64,000 nucleotides of DNA from Schistocerca nitens (GCF_023898315.1 NC_064619.1:346714650-346778649); one strand, 5' to 3'; counted from the first letter of the stretch, positions 30,261-41,745 are shown. Translations and numbers: made by a program. Notes: generated from the letters alone by a model not told the origin.

Positions 30261-31566
30261 CCACTATCGAAAAAATACTACATCACAGGGTACGCCAATG
30301 AAACAGGAAGATTCAAAAAAGTAACTGATGGTTGAACAAAATTTTTAGTATTAGATTACATATAAAATGAAACCAGAAGAACAGACACTAGGGGTAAAAT
30401 ATAAAGAATATTATTACTGAGTGCTACGTCTGGCAACCACCCTGTGACTTTGTGAGGATGTATACGATTCTCACAAAGCAAATGAGGGTTCTTCCCAGTC
30501 AGTACTTGAAAATTTTGTTTACTGTAAAAACCAGGGAGGTGAAAATTCTCCCAGTCCCTAGTTCAAACGTTGTTCACTTGTACTTCGGTTTCTTCAGGAG
30601 TCCTCAACAGATCCTGAGAGAATTGTTTTCATTGCTGATAGTCGCCAGAATTAAGTCATTACACAATCTGAAGCTTGTAAATGTCTTCAAGGAGAATCCT
30701 TCTTGATGATGTGCCACTTATTCCAGAGCGCAGGGCATCTTGTGTGGCTGATAAGCATGGACTTGAGGCAATCACCTGTTGAACTAGTGTGATGATATCA
30801 GAGGTCCCATCAGTCTCTTTTCTTTTTAGTCCTCGATCGGCGTCACTCAAGGTTGATTACGTACATACAAATCGCGTTATCTGATGGAAGAAGCTGGTTA
30901 CGGGGTTTGTTAAACCAGTCCACTGCCACCAAACAATAGGGGGTGTAGGTGGAAGCAGCCTTCTGTCCCTCCCCCCTGCCTACCGTGCCTGATCGTCACA
31001 GAATACCTCACCGTTTCGATGGCGGACTCTGGCCTTCCACATTAGTGTGCTCAGCTTTTTTGTCGCAGCATGTAGGAAACCTCTCTATGGCCGGTACACA
31101 GTTAAAAAAATTGTAACAATATTTTTACCTGAAACAAAATAGAACGATTCCTCTCTTTAGTACTGCGGAATTTCTTCTAGACGAATGTATAAATAGTGAA
31201 CGCGGCAGAAACCCGAGCTTAACCACGAATGCTTGAGTCAGATACTTGTTTGCGGAACATTCGGTTATTTCATTATGTTCGTGTCGTATAGTATTAAACC
31301 GGGGACCTAGAAACGACGGAGAAGCTTCGTCCCGCCGTAGTCCTCAGTAGTTCACAACCCCACAACAGCCCACAGCAGTCCACCCACACCTTCGCCGTCC
31401 CACACCGAACCCAGGGTTATTGTACGGCTCGGCCCGCGTACGTAGTCAGCTCGTTCCATGCCTCGTACTTCTTAACAACACAGGCACTGCAGTGTCGTAT
31501 TTATGCAAGTGTTCGTCGACGGCAAGACTTAACAGAACTAGGAGCACCTCTGATGATGCACCTGTA
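30261..31566. other. Intergenic; possible unclassified repeat at about 31280-31440
   Basis: The stretch TTAAACCGGGGACCTAGAAACGACGGAGAAGC... at 31293 onward resembles a dispersed repeat known to me from orthopteran sequence. I cannot assign a class. Nothing else is recognised. Confidence 0.4.
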
Positions 31567-31577
31567 CAACGTAGTTC

Positions 31578-31777
31578 AGGAAGGTTCAAATGGCTCTGTG
31601 CACTATGGGACTTAACATCTGAGGTCGTAAGTCCCCTAGAACTTAGAACTACTTAAACCTAACTTACCTAAGGACATCAAACACATCCATACCCGAGGCG
31701 GGGTTCTAACCTGCGAGCGTAGCGGTCGCGCGGTTCCAGACTGAAGCGCCTAGAACCGCTCGGCCCTACCGTCCGGC
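31578..31777 (-). repeat. tRNA-Leu-headed SINE with near-perfect 11-bp TSD
   Basis: The minus-strand copy begins (plus strand) after CAACGTAGTTC at 31567-31577 and is followed by CAACGTAATTC at 31778-31788, one mismatch in eleven. The head and B box are damaged by point changes. Confidence 0.9.
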
Positions 31778-31788
31778 CAACGTAATTC

Positions 31789-32655
31789 TGCATGAAGCGC
31801 CAGGAGAAATAAAGTTCCATGGACCACGAGCAAATATCCAGAAGGATTCACCAGCAACTCGGACAAAAGGTCGTGAGAGCCTTCATTGCACATGGTGTTT
31901 TCAGGAAAGAAGTCTGATACTCAGTATACGTAATGTGAGGTATCTCACATTCCTACCGAGCTCTGCATAGCCACAGAGCTGAGACAGAGTTCTCCAGAGC
32001 TGTAGCGAGGCTGCTGTTTGGTATTCGCCCGCCAACTGCCCGGTGATCCCTGTGGAAGGCAGCCAACTCTGGCACTGGAGCAGCAGTATCGCAGCAACGC
32101 ACGCACTCTCCCCCCGCCGCACGCGACTCATAACCCGTGGCAACGACCGCGTTTCACGGCTGGCGGTAACACGAATTTACGGCGGAGCGTTTCACGCCCC
32201 GGCGAACAATATGGTTCCCGGCGGACGGGAAGAAATCGCTCCTGATAGATTTTCGGAGCAGTTTCTGCGGATATTGCTCTCTCGGAGTTTGCGCCCGGCC
32301 GTCTCGCTTCGAATACCACACTTCGTCGCTCTGCGGCCGCTGCTGGCGAGGGTGGACAATTCAAGTGAAGAGAATGGCGATTTTCTGCCGGGAAACTGCG
32401 TCAACAGGTATGCCAAACTGGGACTGCGGCCGTTAACTCAGCTCTTCCACCAGTAGCAGACACACAGTAGTCTTAGATTTGAAGTGATTGACTAATAATC
32501 GCAGAGGTAATGGAACAAGCAGTAACGTTAGCAACGGGCTAAGGAACTGATTATGAAGAAGAAGAATAAGGAGAAGAAGAGCAGAACCTACCCCGCAGCA
32601 TCCTTACAAATTTCTCATAATACTTCTGGCAACACCAGTTCTTTTGAACGGGTAA
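31789..32655. other. Intergenic with GC-rich patch at about 32030-32430
   Basis: A GC- and CpG-rich patch has opposing frames of up to 137 codons (32043-32456), none of which resembles a known family. It resembles the island at 11105 in composition but not in visible sequence. I call no gene. Confidence 0.45.
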
Positions 32656-32669
32656 TTTTTAAGGTGACA

Positions 32670-32865
32670 GCCGGCCGGAGTGGCCGAGCGGTTCTAGGCG
32701 CTACAGCCTGGAACTGCGCGACCGCTACGGTCGCAGGTTCGAATCCTGCCTCGGACATGGGTGTGTGTGATGTCCTTAGGTTAGTTAGGTTTAAGTAGTT
32801 CTAAGTTCTAGGGGACTGATGACATCAGAAGTTAAGTCCCATAGTGCTCAGAGCCATTTGAACCA
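32670..32865 (+). repeat. tRNA-Leu-headed SINE with exact 14-bp TSD
   Basis: This is the best-preserved copy. The A box (TGGCCGAGCGGTTCTAGGCG), the variable arm, the B box (GGTTCGAATCC) and the body to GAGCCATTTGAACCA are intact. Perfect duplications TTTTTAAGGTGACA lie at 32656-32669 and 32866-32879. Confidence 0.96.
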
Positions 32866-32879
32866 TTTTTAAGGTGACA

Positions 32880-33425
32880 CGCCCCTGAACGGGCTGCATT
32901 TTTAGCATGATCTTCACCCTCAGAGTGCAACTGATCTACAAATGAGAGGTAGCTATAAATTCTTACACACAATTAGTGTTATTACTCAAAGCATTACCCA
33001 AAAAGTCATTGAGATAGTTATTATATTTTTATACTGACGACAATATATATAATAGTATAAAAAACGGAACACTCTTGCACTGCGGTACCATTTTCTTTGG
33101 AACCACTGATTGCACAGCTTGCAAAAAGAGTCAGAGTCCAGACAAAATTCTTTCCCTGATGCTGATTTGTGAAAAAGACAAGTAATTAATTTTACTACAA
33201 CAAAAATATTTAAAAATGTAGCTCAAATATCACCATGTTATAAATTTTTCAGGAAACGGTAGGCAAGGGAAGTAGAGGAGGTCATTCTAAATATGTGTAC
33301 CAATTTTTGTGAGTTTAACTTCATTCATTTAGGAGAAAAGTATACCTGAATGATGAAAATTCAAGTTTTCGGTAAATCGCGAAAGACGATTTACAGTTTT
33401 ATTAACTTACCACTATACTCGTTTA
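32880..33425. other. Flank of the Mutator-like element, nothing else recognised
   Basis: AT-rich DNA downstream of the transposase 3' end. The terminal repeat of the Mutator-like element should lie here, but I could not identify it with confidence. Confidence 0.4.
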
Positions 33426-34765
33426 GAACATTCCAACTGCATACTCCAGTTGCCCCCCTACTTCCTTATCCTCCATACTCTTTCTCTTCATTCCTCTCTT
33501 TATCCTTGGCTCCTTGGTAGCAGCTTCTGCAGCGGTCTCCGCTTCGGTTACCCGCCGCTTATCAATAGCAGTTAGAGGTGAAACCATATTCGTTCCCGTC
33601 AGGTTGTTCAATTTCTTCATAACATTAATGCTTGAAATTGCACCATCATTGAATGTTATTATTGCATCTATTACACCAATCTTCAGCACTGTCAGCCAAA
33701 CAAATAAAGTTTTCGGTATTCTCTCCCAAACGCAGCTGTTGAAGCTTACATTTGCATTCTGAGAGAGATGCACACATTTCCTAAGAAGATTTTTATTTGC
33801 CAGATCCCTATTTATAGGCCCAATTGCCTCTATTACAGCAAGTGGAAGGGAATGCTTGTGAGTATATTGTATGCCCTCTAGCTTTTTTCAACCAGTACCT
33901 GCATCACGAATCTTCCACTTATGGACACAAACAATGTTGCGGGGTTTCATCTGTCGACACTGTGAAACCATGTTGCCCAACAGCTCGTCTCATGTACTCC
34001 AAACCTCCCAGATTTCTTCTGATTGCTAGTCCACAATATTGAGTCAGGGAATCACTTTCACTTTTTGTAAAACGACATGGATCACCTATGTGTTTTCCGT
34101 CTGACAGTTTTTTTTCCACTGAAGTATTTACATAATTTTCTCAGCCGAGCTCCGATTCTGTTTTGTACATGTTCAACACATTCAAGCCTTTCTATCAGTG
34201 TGTCCCCATAAGGTCTGTCATTAACAATAGAAGTGTGTCCTTTACAGTCTCCATTCCCAAGGTAGCCTCCATACCTTACACCACGACTGACCTTTGATCT
34301 TCTAAAAACGTTTAGAACTCCTTTGGTTACCATGTTTCCACTTGGGCCATCAAAGTTCTTTACACAAATATGGGTGCCAATAAATTTACTTAAACAACCC
34401 TGGCAGTACTTTGCTAGACATTCATAATCTAGTATATTATCAGTTTCAATAAATGTGGCAGCTACAACCCCATTCAGAGAAGTATGATCTCTCTTCTGCC
34501 AAGATCCATCAAATGCTTCTAGAATTTCTGTATTGTCAGACAACGCTACAGCTTTTCTGCTGCTCTTTTCGTTGAATGTTTACTTACACCACATAAAGCA
34601 TTATGTACTGTATAAATTTATTGTATATGTCAAACCTAGGTGGAGGTGGAGGCAAATCCATCTCTGTACAAAAAGTACAGTACCCCTTCCAAAACATCAC
34701 ATTGCATACGCAGGCTGAATATTTACACTGTAATGTCGACTATCAATTACTGGCGATGTCATAGT
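33426..34765 (-). pseudogene. Mutator-like transposase, middle and C-terminal part
   Basis: Minus-strand frames follow the insect Mutator-like transposase domain family in order. A segment ending MDLPPPPPRFD is near 34640. SDNTEILEAFDGSWQKRDHTSLNGVVAA is next (34543 downward), in which the family usually has a catalytic Asp in DGSW. NILDYECLAKYCQGC, then GVRYGGYLGNGDCKGHT, then ERLECVEHVQNRIGARLR follow. After frame changes the C-terminal SFNSCVWERIPKT, AIITFNDGAISS and ...AATKEPRIKRG end near 33426. At least three frame changes make it a pseudogene. The N-terminal part is displaced to 41376-41745 by the 6.6-kb insertion. Confidence 0.85.
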
Positions 34766-35140
34766 AGTAGGGGGACAAGGGGGTGCCAAGACACGCTGCA
34801 TTGTTGCCAAATTTATTCAAGATGGCGATGATGACGTCATCCAAGATGGCTGCATGTAGATTTGGCAACATCGCATGACGTCATCCAAGATGGCGGATTT
34901 TGGCAGGAGAATAGGTCAATTGTGCTATGTCCACTAACCTAACCTCAAGAAAAAATGGCGGGAATTTTGAATTTTGGCGGGGAAATAGTTCAGTTGTGCT
35001 GCGTCCACTAACCCAAGCCTCCAGAAGAAAAAAAATGGCGGGAAGTTTGAATTCCAACATGAAAATGCATGCAAAGACCGTACTTGTCATTTTATTATTA
35101 TTGATTATCATTCATTAACATTCATTATTATTTATTATCA
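34766..35140 (+). repeat. Left terminal inverted repeat of the 6.6-kb element
   Basis: About 375 bp, ending in AT-rich ATTATTATTTATTATC. It contains two TGACGTCA palindromes (34832-34839 and 34876-34883), each followed by CCAAGATGGC, and two CCACTAACC blocks followed by AATGGCGGGAA. Confidence 0.92.
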
Positions 35141-35845
35141 AGTGAAAAGCGGATCTTTATATAGAGCTATCCAAAACAGATGTACCGCTCATACATGGCG
35201 TTAAAGGGTAGAGATATCAAAACATTGAAAAAATGTACACACCAGGCAATGGAACCTGTTCAGGACAAGGCTGATTGACGTCACCTGCTCGCTCCTCAGA
35301 CTCGATGCTGAAGTCCGCGAGTTCAGCTATAACAATGAGATATATAATTAACAAGAAGTATATATAAGATATAAAAGAAAAATGATAATTAAAAATAAAA
35401 ATTATTTACTTACTCGATAATGGCGAATCGTGGAGTCTAAGTCTCTACGCAGCAGACTCCTGGGTGTTGTTAATTCGCTTCATCTTAATAAAACAGATAC
35501 AGCACACACACACATGAGAACAAATGCACGATGCGGCGGACAACTGAAGAGTGAGAAAGATGACCAGGGGGGTGGCTCCTTATATAAGTGTGATGACGTA
35601 GTATCACATGATCTTAGGATGAACGAATGGCTGTTGAGAATTCTGTGGGGGTGGTGAATGAGTTCACTAGCGCCCCAAGTAGCTGAAAGCTGAACTAGTC
35701 AGATTGTTCCTGGACATGGTGGAGGGCTGATCATTTTATGATTTATAAAATTATACACAAATAATTCATAGTATCTGTGAAGATCTTATTTAGATGAGAG
35801 AGAGGATGATAGTGAGATCATTATGTGTGTGTTAGGATGAATGAT
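35141..35845. other. Interior of the 6.6-kb element, no gene
   Basis: AT-rich and non-coding; ends in GATTATTATTATTATT, the likely LINE target. Confidence 0.6.
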
Positions 35846-38800
35846 TATTATTATTATTTCATTACTTTCACAGACGTTAAGTCTGGTTGAGAATGGAAAG
35901 TGATGCGGACCTTGATCAAGCGTCACTTCCTATTAACTGTACGGTATGTGTTATATTGCATTTAGGAACTTTTGGGTAATTGAACATGTATCAATAATTA
36001 CGGATTTCTGTAGTTGTATATATGTGTTTGGATGTAGCTGTATTGCATTGATGTACTGGTGGATATTGTGTGGTATGACTCCTGTAGTTGATACTATAAT
36101 TGGTATGATGTCAACTTTATCCTGATGCCACATGTCTTTGACTTCCTCAGCCAGTTGGATGTATTTTTCAATTTTTTCTCCTCTTTTCTTTTGTATATTT
36201 GTTGTATTGGGTATGGATATTTCGATTAGTTGTGTTAATTTCTTCTTTTTATTGGTGAGTATGATGTCAGGTTTGTTATGTGGCGTTGTTTTATCTGTTA
36301 TAATGATTCTGTTCCAGTATAATTTGTATTCATCATTCTCCAGTACATTTTGTGGTGCATACTTGTATGTAGGAACTTGTTGTTTTAAAAGTTTATGTTG
36401 TAAGGCAAGCTGTTGATGTATTATTTTTGCGACATTGTCATGTCTTCTGGGGTATTCTGTATTTGCTAGTATTGTACATCCGCTTGTGATGTGATCTACT
36501 GTTTCTATTTGTTGTTTACAAAGTCTGCATTTATCTGTTGTGGTATTGGGATCTTTAATAATATGCTTGCTGTAATACCTGGTGTTTATTGTTTGATCCT
36601 GTATTGCAATCATGAATCCTTCTGTCTCACTGTATATATTGCCTTTTCTTAGCCATGTGTTGGATGCGTCTTGATCGATGTGTGGCTGTGTTAGATGATA
36701 CGGGTGCTTGCCATGAAGTGTTTTCTTTTTCCAATTTACTTTCTTCGTATCTGTTGATGTTATGTGGTCTAAAGGGTTGTAGAGGTGGTTATGAAATTGT
36801 AGTGGTGTAGCCGATGTATTTATATGAGTGACTGCTTTGTGTATTTTGCTAGTTTCTGCTCGTTCTAAAAAGATTTTCTTAAATTGTCTACCTGTCCATA
36901 ATGTAGGTTTTTTATATCGATAAATCCCCTTCCTCCTTCCTTTCTGCTTAATGTGAATCTTTCTGTTGCTGAATGTATGTGATGTATTCTATATTTATGG
37001 CATTGTGATCGTGTAAGTGTATTGAGTGCTTCTAGGTCTGTGTTACTCCATTTCACTACTCCAAATGAGTAGGTCAATATTGGTATGGCATAAGTATTTA
37101 TAGCTTTGGTCTTGTTTCTTGCTGTCAATTCTGTTTTCAGTATTTTTGTTAGTCTTTGTCTATATTTTTCTTTTAGTTCTTCTTTAATATTTGTATTATC
37201 TATTCCTATTTTTTGTCTGTATCCTAGATATTTATAGGCATCCGTTTTTTCCATCGCTTCTATGCAGTCGCTGTGGTTATCCAATATGTAATCTTCTTGT
37301 TTAGTGTGTTTTCCCTTGACTATGCTATTTTTCTTACATTTGTCTGTTCCAAAAGCCATACTTATATCATTGCTGAATACTTCTGTTATCTTTAGTAATT
37401 GGTTGAGTTGTTGATTTGTTGCTGCCAGTAGTTTTAGATCATCCATGTATAGCAAATGTGTGATTTTGTGTGGGTATGTTCCAGTAATATTGTATCCATA
37501 ATTTGTATTATTTAGCATGTTGGATAGTGGGTTCAGAGCAAGGCAGAACCAGAAAGGACTTAACGAGTCTCCTTGGTATATTCCACGCATAATCTGTATT
37601 GGCTGTGATGTGATATTATTTGAATTTGTTTGGATATTAAGTGTGGTTTTCCAATTTTTCATTACTATGTTTAGGAACTGTATCAATTTAGGATCTACTT
37701 TGTATATTTCCAATATTTGTAGTAACCATGAGTGGGGTACACTATCAAAAGCTTTTTGGTAATCAATGTATGCGTAGTGTAGCGACCTTTGTTTAGTTTT
37801 AGCTTGATATGTCACCTCTGCATCTATTATCAGTTGCTCTTTACATCCTCGTGCTCCTTTGCAACAGCCTTTTTGTTCTTCATTTATAATTTTGTTCTGT
37901 GTTGTATGTGTCATTAATTTCTGTTTAATGATTGAAGTTAATATTTTGTATATTGTTGGTAGGCATGTTATGGGGCGATATTTAGCTGGGTTCGCTGTGT
38001 CTGCTTGATCTTTAGGTTTCAGGTAAGTTATTCCATGTGTAAGTGTATCAGGGAATGTGTATGGGTCTGCAATGTAACTGTTAAATAATTTAGTTAGATG
38101 TGAATGTGTTGAGGTGAACTTCTTTAACCAGAAATTTGCTATTTTATCATTTCCAGCGGCTTTCCAATTGTGAGTAGAATTAATTGCTTGGGTGACTTCA
38201 TGTTGCAAAATTATCACTTCAGGCATTTGTGGTATCATCTTGTATGTGTCTGTTTCTGCTTGTATCCACCGTGCATGCCTGTTATGTTGTACCGGGTTAG
38301 ACCATATGTTGCTCCAGAAGTGTTCCATGTCTGTTATGTTTGGTGGATTGTTTATTTTAATGTGTGTGTTATCTATTGTCTGGTAAAATTTCTTTTGGTT
38401 TGTGTTGAATGTTTGGTTTTGTTTCCTTCTATTTTCACTTTTTTTGTATCTTCTGAGTCGTTTGGCTAATGCTTGTAATTTCTGCTTCTTTTCGTCTAAT
38501 TGCTCTGTCGCTTCTTGTTGTGAGATTTTACCTAACCTTTTTCGTTTTTTTTTCCGAGATTTCATTTCTTATAAATTGTGTTAGCTGTCCGATGTCTTTT
38601 CTCAGTTTTTCTATTCTGATCTGTAGCCTGTGTTGCCATGCTGGTTTTGTGGGTTTCTTCTGTGTGTTGGTTGGTTCTGATCTCTGTCTAGTGTGTATAT
38701 TTAGTGTAGTGAGTGCTCCTATATAAACCAGTCGTTGTAACTCTTCCATAGTTGTGTTTTCATTTATTTTGTTGTGTATGATTGTGTTGATAGTTTTTAT

Positions 38801-39160
38801 TGTTGTTTCGACTTGTGGGTTATTTGGTGGTCTATGCAAGAATGGTCTTATGTCTGTATTTGTGTCTTTGTATTCTATATATGTCAGCTGAAATTTTTCT
38901 TCTATATCTAACATGTGTGTCACTTCGTGTTCTATTTGTGCTTGTTCTGGTGGCTGTCTTAAGATTTCGTTTTCCTCTGATTGTTTAATTGGTGCGTGTT
39001 GTTCTTTGTTTGTTTGCTCTGGGATGTTTGAGTCCATTACTGTATTTTCTTCTTCTTCTGATTGCACATTATTTTGTTCCAGTATTTGTTGTACTTGTTG
39101 TTTGATGTTTTCTAATTCTGACTGGGGAATCCTGTTATTTTTGATTATTATTATTATTAT
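35846..39160 (-). mobile_element. RLE-type LINE (R4/Dong-like) flanked by (ATT)n
   Basis: An almost full-length non-LTR retrotransposon on the minus strand. ATTATTATTATT lies immediately outside both ends (35847-35860 and 39141-39159 on plus). The domain order is an N-terminal region, RT, CCHC knuckle and restriction-like endonuclease, which defines the R2/R4/Dong/NeSL group. Dong-type elements are known to insert in TAA repeats, in agreement with these flanks. The exact ends are uncertain by ~20 bp because they merge into the repeat. Confidence 0.85.
35951..39067 (-). pseudogene. RLE LINE polyprotein: RT, CCHC knuckle, restriction-like endonuclease
   Basis: Three frames cover one protein of about 1,030 residues. 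Frame 39067-38528 (179 codons) starts MQSEEEENTVMDS and is polar. Frame 38565-36865 (566 codons) holds the RT: YRPITCLPTIYKILTSIIKQ, AYIDYQKAFDSVPHSW, YQGDSLSPFWFCLAL and LLYMDDLKLLA, with all catalytic aspartates. Frame 36613-35951 (220 codons) has CRLC...H....C (CX2CX8HX4C) and then the endonuclease block KPDIILTNKKKKLTQLIEI. The sequence between 36865 and 36613 stays coding-like. Two frame changes, near 38530-38565 and 36870, are the only clear lesions. Host-independent target nicking by RLE and target-primed reverse transcription are known for the group. Confidence 0.88.
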
Positions 39161-40993
39161 TTAAAAGTATGTTATATAGGAGTAATTGGAGGTTGACGGT
39201 ATTAAGAATGGCATTGAAGGTAATGTTTTTGGAGATGAATATTGTTAACTATTTTTTTATTGGCGAGGAGTTTATAGTAGGGAGCGAATACATTTTGCAT
39301 GAATAAAGGGGAGGTTAAGTATTTTGGGACCATATGGAATTTGAGTGAGTGGATAAGTATGTGAGTTGAGAAGTTTGCTAGGAGCGTGTGATGGCTCCTG
39401 CATGTGCGTGTGATATTGACTTGTTAATTTTATTTTTTTTATTTTCTTTATTTTTTTTTTTTTTTGAGTTGAGAGCTTCGTGTTAAATTGACTTGTGGAG
39501 GTATGTATCATGATGGGAGCGACGGTTCACGTGTATGTGTGTGTTTTCTCTAAGATCCTGGTTTAGGTAATAGGGGTATGTGGGGTGAATAATGAGAATC
39601 GGGTGATCAGTTAACTTAGTGAGAGCGTTCTTTGTCCCACAGAGCCACGTGGTCGATCGCCCGTTGTGACGTCAAGGAAGTTTGCAACTAGGTAGCAAAC
39701 ATTCCAGTTCGAGCGTGTCGGTTCCTGTCTATCGGTGAGAGAATTGCAGAGTATATGGGGCGAGAGCGTAGTTTGTGCTCCATCATCACACGTGCTGGTG
39801 GCGACGCGGAGTCGCGGGCATGTGGCGTGAGGGTGGTTTGGACAAAGCAAGCATGTCGGTTCCTGTCCATCGGTGCTGGGAATTTGCGAACTTTAGGACC
39901 GATATAGCTTTTAGTGTGTCACGCGATAGAACTTTCCAAACATCTCAGGCAGTTGTGTGAGGTAGGTATCGGCAGGTAGGAACCTGTTCAGAAAAAAATA
40001 TTGGGGTGGAACGTGGTCGACAGGCTCCATCCTGTCCAGTGTTAATTGCTCGCGGGTGGGTGAGGATGTTTACATAGCCGGACCCTTTTGTGGCGGTACC
40101 CTGATGCGCCACAAACGTGGCGCCAAAAGTGTGGCAGCGAACGGTTGACCATTGTGTGATTCAGCTCCGAGGCAGACAATTTTGGCGGGAAACGAGCGGA
40201 GGCGACGAATACATGTGTTGAGTGGACAAGGGGCTGCTGTGACGTCAAACTCGACAAGTTCCAGCGTGTCCAGCGAAAAAATGTTTATGACGTGGGAGCG
40301 ATCGCTAGGCTCGGCCCCCGTGCTAGTGGCCGGCCGCCTCACATAACAGGCGTAGGCAGTGTCTCTGCACAGTGGGAAGGGGGTCGCGAGGATTTGAACT
40401 AATTCAGTTGGAGCACGTCCGTCGTGGTGACTGCAGTGCGATATCAAAGATGTGTGTGCTGACTGTGTTGGAGAACAAGTGATGACAGTACTGCTTCAAA
40501 TAATGTCTTCAGTCCCTTCCCCCTGCAAAACCAATGGACGTGACTTACGTTACTATAAGAGCAGTTTATTATTTGACGCGATTATGATAGGCTACCAGTG
40601 AAAAAAGATAAGTGAGGGAGAAAGTTCGTACGTGTGATCAATTATGGTGTTGGGATTTGAACTTGTGATAGATTTTTGTTATGGATGTAAGGTAAATGGC
40701 TTTCTCGTGGAGAAAATCGGACATCTTGAATAAATAATAAATGATAATATTAGATAGAAGCACAGTTTTCGAGACATTATAGTGTTGGAATTTGAATTTA
40801 GCGCAATTTTCTAATGGATGTAGGCCTATAATAATAAATGATAATAAATGATAATGAATGACAATGAATGACTATGAATGTTAATAAATGATAATGAATA
40901 ATAATAAACAAAAGTTAGGTTTTCCAGCCATTATTGTGTTGGAATTTGAATTTGGAGGGAATTTTCTAGTGGAGGTAGGTCAATAATAAGGAA
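39161..40993. other. Interior of the 6.6-kb element, GC-rich and non-coding
   Basis: 39600-40450 is GC-rich, with GTGACGTCAAGG and related words. A ~20-bp block (TGTCGGTTCCTGTCTATCGGTG / TGTCGGTTCCTGTCCATCGGTG) repeats at 39716 and 39854, 138 bp apart. 40680-40990 is AT-rich with AATGATAATAAATGATAATGAATG repeats. No frame exceeds 125 codons, and none resembles a Polinton protein. Confidence 0.6.
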
Positions 40994-41369
40994 TGATAAT
41001 AAATAATAATGAATGTTAATGAATGATAATCAATAATAATAAAAAGACAAGTACGGTCTTTGCATGCATTATCATGTTGGAATTCAATCTTCCTGCCATT
41101 TTCTTTCTTCTGGAGGCTTAGGTTAGTGGGCGTAGCACAAATGAACTATTTCCCCGCCAAAATTCAAAATTCCCGCCATTTTTTTCTTGAGGTTAGGTTA
41201 GTGGATGTAGCACAATTGATCTATTTTCCCACCAAAATCCACCATCTTGGATGACATCATGCGATGTTGCGATGTCTACATGCCGCCATCTTGGATGACG
41301 TCATCAACGCCATCTTTAATAAATTTGGCAACAATGCAGCGTGTCTTGGCACCCCCTTGTCCCCCTACT
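40994..41369 (-). repeat. Right terminal inverted repeat of the 6.6-kb element
   Basis: This is the inverted copy of 34766-35140 with a few percent difference by eye. One perfect TGACGTCA remains, at 41296-41303; the second reads TGACATCA near 41250. Confidence 0.92.
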
Positions 41370-41375
41370 CATAGT

Positions 41376-41745
41376 GTCACTGTACGTCTTACACGAGTTA
41401 CAGGCAATCACTAACCGACTTGAAAGACTCTTCCTTGCTGAAATGTCCACAGAATCATCAATACTATCTTCAAAACCGCAATACTTACATTTCAGAGCAC
41501 TCTTCTTAAGTCTTGACAGCATATTTAGGTTCACAATAACATTTCTGTCGTTTATAGCTGCTCACAATACTACTAGGCTTGTTCTTATTACATTCAGAAA
41601 GCGGAAGTTTACGTCTAGAAGCACTGCCTGTAGACACAGTTTGCGCAGGCGACTTTTGAAGCAACTGATGTGTATTATTCGGTTGTGTTTGGAACTGGTT
41701 GCAGCGAAACTTTCGTTTGGGCCTAAATTTCTTTACTTGTGGCAT
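41376..41745 (-). pseudogene. Mutator-like transposase, N-terminal part
   Basis: It starts at Met 41745 with a basic segment (MPQVKKFRPKRKFRC). After one frame change come ALKCKYCGFEDSIDD, ARKSLSSRLVIAC and NSCKTYSDTM, a CxxC...CxxC zinc-finger arrangement at the family's usual place. It stops exactly at the CATAGT duplication of the 6.6-kb element. Codons resume in the same frame on the far side (TSPVIDSRHYSVN at about 34760). Without the insertion the gene would span about 1.7 kb, the usual size. Confidence 0.85.

Larger units (their letters stand above)
34766..41369. mobile_element. 6,604-bp element with long TIRs, AG...CT ends and 6-bp TSD (Polinton-like ends)
   Basis: The ends AGTAGGGGGACAAGGGGGTG and CACCCCCTTGTCCCCCTACT form the start of ~375-bp inverted repeats. 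Flanking CATAGT at 34760-34765 and 41370-41375 is a 6-bp target duplication. Removing the element and one CATAGT rejoins the Mutator-like reading frame exactly. Long TIRs, AG ends and 6-bp duplications are together the hallmarks of Polinton/Maverick elements. Polintons are usually 15-20 kb, however, and no polymerase B, integrase, ATPase or capsid gene is seen. It would be a non-autonomous derivative, or a different superfamily. An RLE-type LINE occupies half of its interior. Confidence 0.85.

Noticed and set aside
39600..40460. Polinton gene in the GC-rich interior of the 6.6-kb element
   Set aside because: No frame exceeds 125 codons, and none shows polymerase B, integrase, ATPase or protease motifs.
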